From NCBI RefSeq assembly GCF_963676685.1, contig NC_092345.1, forward strand, positions 47,079,838 to 47,143,837: a stretch of 64,000 nucleotides of DNA, read 5' to 3'. Position 1 is the first letter of the stretch. Every line of letters begins with the position of its first letter. Below are positions 1-11,193 of the stretch, piece after piece. Below the pieces are notes generated by a model. It was not told the origin of the DNA, searched no databases, and saw nothing but the letters and a program-made list of their open reading frames with translations. A program made the position numbers and the translations under genes. The stretch is from Mytilus edulis. Taxonomy: Eukaryota; Mollusca; Bivalvia; Mytilida; Mytilidae.

Positions 1-276
1 TAAATTCACAAACTAGTTATTTTGCACCAAACATTGCTGTGAAATGCCTTTTAAAAATATGATTGAAATTCGCAAATGTTTAAGTACAATTCTATTTGCA
101 ATTGCTGACTAACATTAATAAAAAAAAAATAATAAAAAAATGCAATGAATATACTTCTGACATTTGGTTCTCCTTGAAAAATATTGGGTCATAACATATC
201 TTAATTACAGTCCCGAGTTATCTGAATATATTTATTCAGAAATGCACAATATATGTGTATAAATCTACATGTTTTA
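1..276. other. AT-rich leader, nothing recognised
   Basis: AT-rich sequence with A-tracts and no convincing reading frame, splice pattern or repeat. I see nothing to annotate here before the first transposon end. Confidence 0.5.
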
Positions 277-344
277 ATACGACTGCAAAAAAATAAAAAA
301 ATAAAATTGGTCGTATATTGCTATCATCGTCTGTAACAAGATTT

Positions 345-464
345 GTATCTGTTCTTGAACTGTCTCAGTCTGGTGGTACTGCTGATGTTATATTAACTGC
401 TGTAAAAACGCTTTTTGATATGTATGACTTAGATTTTTCAAAGTGTATATCCATCTCTACAGAT
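345..464 (+). pseudogene. hAT-like transposase fragment, upstream part
   Basis: The translation includes LELSQSGGTADVI and ends CISISTD. It continues logically into the frame at 811 (VMTGIRSGVTTKF), as expected for the catalytic-core region before the '(S)TDGAxxMTG' stretch of the hAT-related, ZNF862/KIAA1586-like transposase group that is abundant in invertebrate genomes. The frame stops making sense exactly where the inserted repeat begins (TGCTGGTGGACT...). No start codon or upstream coding sequence is present. It is a broken piece of mobile-element coding sequence, not a host gene. Family assignment is from motif memory. Confidence 0.55.
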
Positions 465-811
465 TATGTAGGTCGATACCTCTGCTGGTGGACTATCAGT
501 CCCCGAGGGTATCATCAGCTCAGTAGTCAGTGCTTCGGTACTGACATGATTAAACAAACTTTACTAAAATTGTCCGTTTATAAATTTTGAAATTATTATG
601 AAACTAAGGTTTCAACTCCCTCAGGCAAAGTTGGCTTTAGATGATTTTGGCTATTTATTTTAGGTATTTTTAACATATAGCTCTTCAACGATTTTCGGTA
701 CTTATACATCTTCGGATTTCAAATGTTTGGCTTTGAGCGTTCCTGATGAAGGTAAATCCAGAAAAGCGCTTCGGACGCAATAAATAATTAAACGTGTTGT
801 TTTATATTGTT
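465..811 (+). repeat. Interspersed mussel-type repeat inserted in the transposase frame
   Basis: Contains CTGCTGGTGGACTATCAGTC, CCCGAGGGTATCATCAGC and CAGTAGTCAGTGCTTCGGTA. The reverse complement of the same sequence occurs at 28550-28640 and 28912-29009 (GTGCTGACTACTGGGCTGGT, GATACCCTCGGGGAAATAAA). The insertion splits the transposase coding sequence between STD and VMTG and removes about two codons, so it arrived after the transposase fragment. Confidence 0.65.
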
Positions 812-1130
812 AGTGTAATGACTGGTATACGGTCAGGTGTAACCACTAAGTTTTCAGAGCAAAACCCTTTTACAATTAAGACGCATTGTATTGCACACAG
901 GTTACAATTAGCATCATCACAGGCAGCAAATTCTATTAATTATTTGAAGAAATATCAGGGTCTTCTTAATGAAGTTTACAAATACTATCATCATTCATGT
1001 AAACACATGTCAGAGTTAAAAGCTATGGCTACTATTTTTGATAAGGCAGAGAAAATGTTTCAGGAGGTGTTCAGTACAAGGTGGTTGTCCTTTGAAGGTT
1101 CTGTTTCCTCTCTTTTGCATAAGTTTGATA
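811..1130 (+). pseudogene. hAT-like transposase fragment, downstream part
   Basis: An open stretch of about 105 codons begins VMTGIRSGVTTKFSEQNPF and contains HCIAHRLQLASSQAA, YLKKYQGLLNEVYKYY and STRWLSFEGSVSSLL. The CxAHRLxLA...RWLS order is that of hAT-like (ZNF862/KIAA1586-type) transposases, followed in intact members by the C-terminal dimerisation region, which is missing here. The frame runs out after KFD, where the tandem-repeat part of the host TIR element begins (ATAACTTTTGTATAAGTATA). It is a relic; the same protein's upstream part lies at 345-464. Confidence 0.7.
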
Positions 1131-1938
1131 TCCGGATAATAACTTTTGTATAAGTATATAGAAATCAATTAAATTTTAACACAAGGTTTATAACCACTAA
1201 AGAAAGGTTGGGATTGATTTGGGGAATTATGGTCTTAACTGTTTAGGAATTAGGGGCCAAAAAGTGGGTCCAATTAATCATTTTTGTGGTTTCCAGTCAT
1301 TAAGTGTTGGATGCATCTCTCTGAAATTATACCACACGTTTCAAAACCACAAAGGGATGGTTATGATTTGCTCGGAGGGGTAGGTGGGGGTGGGGTTATG
1401 ACTCAAACCGTTTAGGAATTAGAGGGAAAGACAAGGGTTTCTTGGTTAATGGTCAATTCAGACAATTTGAAACCAGTGTAAGGAAGGTAATCCAAATAAA
1501 TTGCGGTAATCCAGACATGTTTGATTACCCCCTTACACTGCTTTAAAATTATGTGTAAAGATATTTTTTTTCCCATATCAGATTTCAGAAATTAAAAAGA
1601 AAAAAGTGGGGGATATATTTTTCTTTTCTTCTTCGGGTTGGGATCAGCATGCAACAGCATAGTGTATAGCACAAAATCAACTAAAAAAGGAGGGTATTTT
1701 TTTGGAGGGGGTGGGGCAATTCACAACAGCGTAGTGCAAAAGCTAAAAATTAAGTATAAATTCAAATTAAATAACCAAATTTAAGTTCTTTGACTACAGT
1801 CATTCTGTGTCAGAAACCTATTATGTGTCAAATATTTAACTACATTCCAAATTCAGACCTGAATCAAGCGTGAATACTCACTGAATAGTGTGTTCATTTT
1901 TTCCAAACGGTTCAGGGTAGGACCTCTGCGGTCGTATC

Positions 1939-4150
1939 CAACTGCCTTCGGCGAAGCAATTTATTAAACAGTTACATTTATATACATATTAAGTTGTGAA
2001 TATGGTGAAACTAGTCCTCAAAATAAGTTTAAAATGCCCTGGTGGGGAATAAATTTGTGGTAAATTGATCATACTTCTTAATTTACTTATTTCAATCAGT
2101 TTTAAATATTGTATACTGCCTTAATGATAACATGACTTTAATAACTGTTTAAATTTGATTGCTGGGCATTACCAATTATAAATTCGGTAATTTCCGCTAA
2201 AAAACGAAGTTTACCCAATGATCTCAGCATACATCAATCTCATCATACATCAAACATCATCGATCACCATCACCGATCATCACCTTCATCAACAAAAAAC
2301 GTATAATATTCGCGGCCATGCTTGTTTGTTTACATAATGAGAGCCTGACACGAATGACGTCACCAGCATTCCGGAACAAAGGGAGATAATCATGTTGCAC
2401 TTTCCCCGATGAACCATGCATGAAGAAAGTACACCACTAATTCATGGTCCCATTGCTTCCTATGTTAAATTCCTCCATTTCAAGCAGACACACCTCTTTT
2501 ATTTTAAGTTCAAATAAAGTGGCAATCATTGCATGTCAAAGCAACACTTTATGGTGTCTTCTACTGAAAAAATTAACATACCTTTAATTGCATATAAGAA
2601 AGAACTGGTTCCAAGAACTTGGGATGTACCAACACAGGTACTTCAGATCTGACAAACAGACAAAATGTACCCTCTTTTTAAAATTTGGTGCAGTTTTTTT
2701 AATATTTAAAATTAAAAGTCCAAAAGTGTTTTACAATGATCACCAGTCCTTCGGCTTTCATTTGATGCCGGCAAAAATACCTAAATATCCTACATATTTT
2801 GAAAGTTACACTCATGCGTATATAGGAACTATTTTGTGTTAAATATGTACTACTTTCGGGCCCGAATTAGTGGTGTTACACCTGAAGTTACTTGTTTTAT
2901 AGATATTACGAGGACACGCATACGACTACCAATATTTTTTTAGTATTTATTTTAACCAATTTATTAAAATATGAAACAAAAAAAGTTTTTAAAAACCTTC
3001 GCATTTCACCTTTAATCCATCAATGTCAGAGTCCGTATTACAGAGATTAGAGGTCCGCTTCTACAATTAAAATATACAAATGTAGTAACATTTTTCAAGA
3101 ATCAATAAAAAAAAATTAACTTGATGAAAACCAGCAGTTGGGTCTACAGCAGTGAGACAGCAAACCAACAATACATAACCCAACATATATAGTAGTATTT
3201 TATCGGACAAGTATGATCGATCAAATTTACGATTATAGTTGAATATAAGGGGTTGCGAGAAGACGTATTTTTCTTTTTATAACGTGTATATTTGAATAAT
3301 GTAAAACAAGAGACAATTGTGTTTTTCAAAGATGATATTTGCAGTAAAAAATGTAGATGAATATATGTAGCTTGTAATGACTAACATAACATGTCGATTT
3401 CGTATAACTTTTGCATATTATGTTTTTCTGGAAAGGTTTTTTTTTAATGTGAAAAAAATTCTTTCAACAGATCTTCTAAAATTAGGAAACTAAAAATCTC
3501 TACCTTTACATTTTTCTATCATGCCCCCATTTTCCAACGACAATTCTAAATAACATCCGTCTATCATCCCGATCGAGCATCTATTTGATGCAAACATGAT
3601 TGGTTCTTTTTTCATTTTTTTTGGCATGGCATATATTTGCCACTGTATTTAAAACCGATACAAAAAACAATCAATCACTTTTCCCTTCGAAAATCTAAAT
3701 ATACAACAATTACTGAGAGTCACTTCGTCCATATCTGTGACATCTAGATTGGCTTTTAACAAATGGTATTTACAATTTATTTGAATATAAAACTATTAAA
3801 AAAAATCACGTACAAGGTACCCCTTTTTGTGCATTGAACTTTTAATTAATTATTTTTTTGAGAAATATGTTCAACTAATTTATAATCTTTAAACCATTCA
3901 TAGTTTTCTCGGTGAGTATCACTAAAAATAAATGAAAGCTACTTTCCGTTAGAGAAATGGTTCCGAATTGTATAAGGGGGTTGCTATCTGTTGTGTGGAA
4001 TACATGGACAGCCGTATTATATATCTTCTTCAGCCTTCATGATATATTAAGTCTGAGATTAAGATCATTTATGGAGTAAAAATTCTATAAGATGAACCTA
4101 TGGAACGCCGTAGCTGCCTTATGTGTACTTGTTTTTAGATACGCTTATAC
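1939..4150. other. Unassigned AT-rich stretch
   Basis: No gene model can be supported. A run of TCATC/CATCA-rich sequence lies at 2219-2290. At 2430-2445 and 2864-2882 there are short inverted copies of CACCACTAATTC that could be the ends of a small element. Part of its interior (AACATACCTTTAA...CATATAAGAAAGAA at 2575-2605) recurs near 18196-18226. The rest is AT-rich sequence in which I see nothing. Confidence 0.4.
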
Positions 4151-4154
4151 TTTT

Positions 4155-4397
4155 CAATATATGCACATAGTTTTTCTATATATGCACATACTTTTTCTCT
4201 ATATGCACATAGTTTACTTTATATGCACATAGTTTACTTTATATGCACATAGTTTTTCTATATATGCACATAGTTTTTCTATATATACACATAGTTTTAC
4301 TATATATGCACATACTTTTTCTTTATACGCACATACTTGTTCTCTATATGCACATAGTTTACTTTATATGCACATAGTTTTTCTCTATATGCACATC
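4155..4397. repeat. 20-21-bp minisatellite (TATATGCACATAGTTTTTC)
   Basis: Twelve units spaced about 20-21 bp, each carrying TATATGCACATA or a one-base variant, separated by GTTTTTCTA, CTTTTTCTC or GTTTACTTTA. The alternating linkers give a mixed higher-order pattern (two consecutive GTTTACTT units near 4213-4252 and another near 4352). It abuts the larger 178-bp array without spacer. Confidence 0.9.
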
Positions 4398-5245
4398 TGT
4401 TACTTATTCGTTTTTAATGCGCGGAGTATACGGTTGCACTTTGCATTAAATCGTTTTTCAATTGTGTTCATGTCTCTGGTGGTAACAATGTGTTCTTACA
4501 GATGAAATGACCCTATAAGCGCGATTGCAACCGTTCCAGTGCTCGGTTAATACCCTGTTACTTATTCACTTATAATACGTTTGTTGTACGTTGCACCTTT
4601 TAAAAAATAAATTCAATTGTGCCCATGTCTCTTGGTGTAACAATGTGTTCTTAGAGATGAAATGACCCTATTAGCGCGCATGTACCCGTTCCAGCGCTCG
4701 GTTGACACCCTGTTATCTATTCGTTACCTATTCGTTACCTATTCACTTATAATACGTTTGTTGTACGTTGCACCTTTTAGAAAAGGATTTTCAATTGTGT
4801 TCATGTCTCTGGTGGTAACAATGTGATCTTAGAGATTGAATGACCCTATTAGCGCGTATGTACCCGTTCCAGCGCTCGGTTAATACCCTGTTACCTATTT
4901 GTTACCTATTCGTTACCTATTCACTTATAATACGTTTGTTGTACATTGCACCTTTTAGAAAAGGATTTTCAATTATGTCCATGTCTCAGGTGGTAACAAT
5001 GTGTTCTTAGAGATGAAATAACCCTATTACTGCGTATGTACCCGTTCCAGCGCTCGGTTAATACCCTGTTACCTATTTGTTACCTATTCGTTACCTATTC
5101 ACTTATAATACGTTTGTTGTACATTGCACCTTTTAGAAAAGGATTTTCAATTATGTCCATGTCTCAGGTGGTAACAATGTGTTCTTAGAGATGAAATAAC
5201 CCTATTACTGCGTATGTACCCGTTCCAGCGCTCGGTTAATACCGG
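4398..5245. repeat. 155-178-bp tandem array
   Basis: Each unit carries CATGTCTC(T/A)GGTGGTAACA, GATGAAAT(G/A)ACCCTAT and CCGTTCCAGCGCTCGGTT. The GCTCGGTT landmark falls at 4541, 4696, 4874, 5052 and 5230, giving spacings of 155, 178, 178 and 178 bp. Most of the increase comes from extra copies of an 11-bp piece (GTTACCTATTC): one-copy in the second unit, three in the later ones. The last two units are nearly identical, including the shared variants CATTGCACC and AACCCTATTACTGCG, so they were duplicated most recently. It is non-coding. Confidence 0.9.
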
Positions 5246-5325
5246 TTGGTGACCTTCTGCTGTTGTTTTTTTCTATGGTCGGGTTGTTGTCTCTTTGGCA
5301 CATTCCCCATTTCCATTCTCAATTT
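5240..5325 (+). repeat. Interspersed repeat end (TTGGCACATTCCCCATTTCC family)
   Basis: CGGGTTGTTGTCTCTTTGGC followed by ACATTCCCCATTTCCATTCT. Reverse-complement copies lie at 23874-24000, 36055-36130 and (diverged) 13850-14010. It starts exactly where the 178-bp array stops (GCTCGGTTAATACC then GGTTGGTGACC), which suggests the array is internal to, or adjacent to the end of, this family. Confidence 0.75.
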
Positions 5326-6557
5326 TATCACTTACGCCTGATGAAGAGCTCGGCTATTCTGTCAGACTACATGTATGTTGCAATGTCCAGATATTTTTTA
5401 CTAAGTCGTTTGAAAAGCTTCAGGCACTTTACTAATATTTAGCGGTAAATGAATCTTAGATAATTATAATCAAAACTATAATCAAAGTTACGTATCTGTT
5501 TTGACTGCAAGAGACGTGTATGAAAGATTCTTATACTGAGTAGCATTCGATAATACTAAATAAGTTAACCAGCCGATAGTTATACTACTCTTGGTGTGTC
5601 AACACGACCTTATTGAAAGTTGACATATATATATCTTAACATTTTAGACTATTTCTACATATATTGCAATTGATGACATTTGTTTCAAACAGTTGTCATT
5701 TCACAAGGTGTACAAATTGTCATAAGCCACCAGTGAGATCAGAAGTTTTTACATTAGAGAAGGAATTTCAAAGAATTTTTTATGATTACCACATGTACCA
5801 TTGACTGAATCTAATAAATGTTGCTCTAAATTGCTAAACGTTATTTGACAAAACGATAACTCATTTGCATTGATTTTCAAAGAGGCAAGGTAGCTTGACA
5901 AGCATGAACGTTAGACATTATACTGAATACAAAATTAAGACTATCCACAGCCAACGTTCAACCTTCAAAGCACCAAACTGATTTAGTAATAGCACTTTAT
6001 GAAGTTGTTCACTTGGATTAATATGATCATCATGATCATATAATGTGCGATAATTTATCAATTTTTCAATGCTATCAAAATCAAAGATCTAAATGTTTAG
6101 ATCGTGTAGATTAAGTTGTCTACCAGAGGTTATATGTACTGTAAAATATAGGTATTTTTGTCTAATTGTTGAAGGCCATATGGTTGCCTATATAATAGCT
6201 TACATCTACTCCTAATTTCTATATGCACGGGATACATGTAGTACAAGAATAAACTTCCCACAAGCAGTCGTGTAGATGAACGGAAGAGCTACTATTTCAA
6301 AGTTATAGAGGTTCGTGAAAACTAAACAACTGATAAAAAAGGGTGTCAATTCAGAGCTTATTTCCGCTTGTTTATTGCAAAATGACATTTTACGATTCGT
6401 TTTCCAACACTGAAGAAGTGGTTGAAAATAACACAACATTAAAGTCGGCATTTTAATTGGAGATTTTTGTTTTTCAGTGTATCCTATATATACGTTACCA
6501 TATGTCCAATATAAAGGGTCACGTCAGTGTATCTAATATTTAACCCATATGCACATT
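5326..6557. other. Unassigned AT-rich stretch
   Basis: A short (TA)n run occurs near 5623. Open frames are short, lack splice support and resemble nothing I know. I see no RNA gene or element end. Confidence 0.4.
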
Positions 6558-6576
6558 CCCCCCCCCCCCCCCCCCC
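6558..6576. repeat. C19 homopolymer
   Basis: Nineteen consecutive C residues followed directly by A8. It marks the left edge of the AACAAATC-rich element. Length in the assembly should be treated with caution because such runs are error-prone. Confidence 0.95.
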
Positions 6577-6587
6577 AAAAAAAATGA

Positions 6588-8140
6588 GGAACAAATCATG
6601 GTAACAAATGATAAACAAATCGTATGATTTCTTTGTGATTTGAAAGTGATAAAATTTCACATGCAAATGAGCTAACAAATCACAATAACAAATCATGAAC
6701 AAATTGCTTACAATTCATAAGCAAATCATAAACAAATTGTCAAGAAATTGTTTTGAAATCATTAACAAATCAGAAGTTATTGCTTTCCTACTTCAAGCAA
6801 ATCACAAACAAATTGTTTTCAAATCGTAAAGAAATTGCTAACAAATCTTTAACAAATCAGAAGTAAATCATATTCCTACCTAAAGCAAATCATAAACAAA
6901 TTGTTTTTAAATTATTAAGAAATTATAAACAAATTGTTATCAAATCTTAAACAAATCAGAAGTAAATCATGTATTCCTACCTTAAGTAAATCATAAGCAA
7001 ATCGTAAATAATTTGGCATCAATCAAAAATTCACAGATTAAATCATTTACATCCAGATCAAAAATATGTTCTGCACCTGAAACCACTAAACTTTTACCTT
7101 AAATAGCTACTCATCTAATTGTAAAAAGGAATACTATCTTTGGTTGCGATGAGGGACGAATTGTTCACTTTGTGTAAGTTTCTCTTACTTCTCTCCCGAA
7201 TTTGACTATAACGAAATTTGAAAAAACATGGGCAACTACGTGTACTTAGTAGAATGGTATCAAATAGATGATGGCTGTTAGTCTTGTTTCAATTTTGCTA
7301 TATTGTAATATAGCTTTGCCCATTTTGCCCGGAACCTGGTCAGTAAACATCATGCACAATTAAAACATTAAACTTTCCAGTGTATTATGTCTGCTGTCTC
7401 TGGAAGCCAGTCTTTAAATGAATGTTTCAATCTGTTTACAAATCTTTTACACATTTTTATTTTGAAAATTAATCATTACAGTACAAAATTATCATGATGT
7501 TAATGAGATACTGAAATGCACAGTTTCTAAATTTTAAAGGTTAACGTTTGAATAGTATATTAGTTGAACATGTGAAATTATAAATATAGAGATTCCTTAC
7601 CACCGTCATCTTTCATAAACTAAATAAAACTCCTCATCTTGCAACCTTCTTTGTTCAGTTAATATAGAACAGTATTTGAAATTTGAATTTGACCTCAACC
7701 GGAAGTTAGAGTGATAGATAAACAAAGAAAATTGAAATGCATTAACATTTAATTCATTGTAGCAAATCATCAATGAATCACACCATTCTAGCTAACAAAG
7801 TTAACAAATCATTCTCAAATCATTTCATATGATATTCTAAGTTAACAAATCATAACGAAATCACACCATTCTAGCTTACAAAGTTAACAAATCTCTTTCA
7901 AATCATTTTATAAGATATTCTAAGTAAACAAATCATAAAGAAATCACACTAAAACAGAAAAAAATTGCTTACAAATTATACAATAGAAAGAAATCGCAAA
8001 GAAATCAGTTTTAGGGAATATGGGAAATTCTGATTTGTTTATGATTTGTTAAATGAATCGCAAGCAAATGGTAGTAACAAATTGCAGAATCACGATTTGA
8101 AAGAGATTTGGATACGATTTGAAAGCAATTTGTTCATTTA
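6588..8140. mobile_element. Element built of degenerate AACAAATC repeats
   Basis: Between 6588 and about 7020 the motif AACAAATCATAA and close variants (AACAAATTG, GCAAATCATAA, TAACAAATCAGAAG) recurs dozens of times at irregular 10-20-bp spacing. A second cluster lies at 7760-7990 in the same orientation, and at 8028-8130 the motif appears inverted (GATTTGTTTATGATTTGTTA, ACGATTTGAAAG). The clusters flank about 740 bp of ordinary sequence. Dense subterminal motifs in opposite orientation at the two ends are typical of non-autonomous DNA transposons whose transposase binds many subterminal sites. No coding sequence is visible. The outer ends are uncertain (possibly ...TTTTTCTGTTTGGGAAT on the right). 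Confidence 0.5.
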
Positions 8141-9094
8141 TTTTTCTGTTTGGGAATTATGAGTACTTTGATCAAGTTTAATACATACAACTGTTTATGT
8201 CAACAAAATATGTTATTATTATCACTACAAAAATAGATAATTTAAGATAAAACCTTAAACATTGATCAGATAAATTAAATAGGTGAATTGTAGTAACTTC
8301 TTTAGATGTATATACCAAGAATAGGTTGGGGCCAGTTGTTTTATTCTTTTTGCACTCTTCACAGCATTGTAGGTGAAACATTGTTTGTGTAAACGATGAC
8401 TGTGATTAAATAAGGTAAGAATTCATTATGTTTATTAATCGATAAATTAATGAATAAATAGCTACACCAATCATGATCATAGCATTTGAAAACGTAAAAT
8501 TTTATAACACAATATCTTATTTGATGCGTATAATTGTCCTGATCAAAGAGTGACGACTGAGCTCTGAAATCAATCGTCTAGTGACTTTAAGGAGGGAGAA
8601 AAGTAACAAGGTCGTTATTCTGTTGGTAAATAAGTTTCATATTGCTTAATATCGTTTTAAATTAATTAAAATTCGTGAAAAATAATGTTCTCAGCGCTTT
8701 CATGCCTTTCATTATTTAGAGCACGATTTAATAGTGTTTTTGACAACGCTGAGCTTGTCCATAAAGTTTATTTAATAGCAAGGGAGATAAATCTTAAATG
8801 GTACGTAGATCCATTTAATTTCTATTGAACGATCCTTACAAAGTGTGCTGTCTTTGCTAATTTTCCTCTACTGCACATGTTCATATGTTGGCTTATATCA
8901 TGCTTTCTTTTGGTGTGATCTCTTTTATGGTGTGCATGGATATGGGCTCTTTTACAAACAGAATTGTTGATCTGTCCACTTTACCATTCCTTGCAAGTCC
9001 TAAATACAATACAGTTCAGTATACAATTAGGAAACAATTTAAGATTGACACTCATAATTATTAAAATATCTTCAAAGTTATAATATAGCAAAAA
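8141..9094. other. Unassigned AT-rich stretch
   Basis: AT-rich sequence with only short frames and no recognisable repeat end, splice pattern or RNA gene. Confidence 0.4.
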
Positions 9095-9345
9095 TGACCA
9101 GCAAGACACGTGATATACATTAAAAATGATTGGAGAAAATCGTTCGAAGTCTCCTGTTTGGAGTCATTGCCCTTTAATGTTGAATTTCCGTTGTCTGTCT
9201 GTTGGCCACAATCATCATTGGAATATCTAGTTTTAAAAATGTACCATCTTATTAATAACGCTCTGCCAAACAACATGGCCGACATGGCAAAAAATAGAAC
9301 AAAGGGTAAAATGCAAATGTTATAAATAGAGAAAATCTGGCAGGA
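9095..9345 (+). repeat. Diverged fragment of the 500-bp tandem family
   Basis: GTTGGCCACAATCATCATTG, GAATATCTAGTTTTAAAAAT and AACATGGCCGACATGGCAAA match the order of landmarks in the 14633-15888 array (TTGGCCACAATCATCCTTGG, GGTATCTAGTTTAAAAAATG, AAGATGGCCGCCATGGC). It is a single degraded unit, so the open frames here are repeat-derived. Confidence 0.7.
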
Positions 9346-11193
9346 GCAATATTAATGTTGATGAGTGTCCTATGTTGAATATGCACTTAGACGAGGTGAG
9401 CGAAAAATACTCTTTAGAGCCTCTTGTCATTGTCGCCTTTAATTTTCTGCTTATCTTGGTTATCCGTTTTATCCGATACGCTTCCGTAAGTTGTCCGTTG
9501 AATGTGGTACTCGTTCGTTGGATGTACGTTCGACAATCGTTGTGTCCGGTACGTTTCTTTTTCTCGTACGTTGCATATCCTGTGTGTGTCTGTTAGGCAT
9601 TCTTAACGTGTCCGTTTAAATTGGGTCTGTTCACCAACGGACTACCAACGGATAAAAAAATTGTCAACGAAAAACTTTGTTTTCATCTGTTCGGCGTCTG
9701 TTTGAACTTTCTGGTAAGGTGTGACCACAGCTTAAATACAAAATTTAGCAAAATATTTAAAGGGGGTGGAGTGAAAATGTGAATCAACTTGTTTGCTGCC
9801 GGTTTAACTAGGTTTTCAACAGATTCAAAACTTATAAAATTGCAGGATACTGTTATCTCATGTGATTTCCAATTTGTTTAAAAAAAAACGACTTCTTCTT
9901 TACATTATTTATTTGGTATTAAAAATGCTTTGCGTGGTTTTTTTTCTCATAGAGGATGTAATTCAGTGGTTGTTGTTTGTTGCTGTTTATCATAATTTTA
10001 TTTGTTTTTCATTTATTGATTTGTACATAAATATGGCCGGTAGTTTTTTTTTTTTCATAGTTACAAAATTAATGTAGTTGTGCGCTATTATAGATTTTGC
10101 TCATTGTTGAAGTCAGTATGGTGACTCTTAGTTGCTAACAACTACGTCATTTCAGAGGAGAGTTTTCTGCTTGACAATCAAATCTTATGTTTATATACAA
10201 AAATACTTTTGTTTTCTTAAACATTTGTTTTATATCTTCCATAATTAAGCAGCTACATTCAGAAAATCAAGTAGGAATGCTATTGACTTTATTTTTGTCA
10301 TCTTTAACCTGAAGCGGGACAGACGGACGAACGGACGCACAGACAAGAAAACATAATGCACAAAAATGGGGCATAAAAAACAACCATAAAGGAACAATCG
10401 ATTTTCTGCGAATGATTAACAGATCTTGTTATATAATTAGTTGAATTCGAGCATATTATTGCCTTCACATTTATCTTTCTAAATATTCAAAGGTATAAAT
10501 GCTTTGTATTTATACTATACAAATATGCATCATGTCATTAACCTTTTTGGAGCTCCTCAGGAAGTACCAGCTTAATATTTTAAAATCATATCAAAGGAAA
10601 GGGAATGGTCAAGATGATTGAAACCATTGTTTACCTGATTTTTACCGATGCAACAAAGTATTTTTTTCTGCAGTAAAATGAAGGAAAATACTTTCAGATG
10701 GACAATAAATATAATGTTCTACTTTATATGATTCTATGTATTGTACGCTTAAAAGCCCCAAAACAAGGGAACATATAACATTGGAGATGTTATGTTACAT
10801 CACTAATAATTTATGAGATATCACATGGATCAATCGTAGAGTTTTCAATTGTTTAGACGTACTTACATGTATACTAAAAAGGATAAAACATCGAAAAATA
10901 GAATTGAAAACAAAAGTCATATTCCTGATATGTTTGTGACGAGACGGCTAATTTGATAAATATTTAAATAAGTAGATAAATGAATAACTAGATTAGTTAA
11001 TAGAATAAATTAAAAAAAAGATAAATAAATAAATTAATATGATAACAAAACATGATTCAGAACCCACTCTATTTTTTGGAACATTAACTGTAGCAAATAC
11101 ACTTATATTACAATACATGTACAAACCCATTTCTAATCAAGCCAAATACATCATAGCAAGTGAAAAAAGAAAGGAAGTAATCAATATCCTTTA
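9346..11193. other. Unassigned stretch with small repeat pieces
   Basis: Near 9475-9560 there is a run rich in CGTT/GTACGTT words (GTACGTTCGACAATCGTTG and similar). Near 9957-9990 ATTCAGTGGTTGTTGTTTGT is a fragment of the interspersed family seen whole at 26430-26700. At 10316-10345 there is GGACAGACGGACGAACGGAC, a motif of another common repeat. From 10975-11035 the sequence is GATAAATAAATA-like. I see no gene. Confidence 0.4.

Larger units (their letters stand above)
277..1938. mobile_element. TIR DNA element, copy 1 (ATACGAC...GTCGTAT ends)
   Basis: The left end reads AATACGACTGCAAAA and the right end CTCTGCGGTCGTAT, so the tips are inverted copies. The second copy at 30871-32200 has the same tips (TATACGACCGCA / TGCGGTCGTATA), and shares the stretch after the left tip (GGTCGTATATTG...TATCA) and a roughly 150-160-bp internal repeat containing AAAGGTTGGGATTGATTT and GTTTAGGAATTAGGGGCC (here from about 1150). 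Between left tip and repeats this copy carries a hAT-like transposase fragment (345-464 and 811-1130) that copy 2 lacks. Whether that fragment belongs to the family or was captured cannot be decided from two copies. Confidence 0.6.

Noticed and set aside
4155-5245. CRISPR-like or phage-type repeat array
   Set aside because: Units are tandem without unique spacers and the genome is animal; these are satellites.
9862-10077. Hydrophobic small protein frame
   Set aside because: It overlaps a fragment of a widespread repeat and T-rich tracts, which give Phe/Leu/Val-rich translations by chance.
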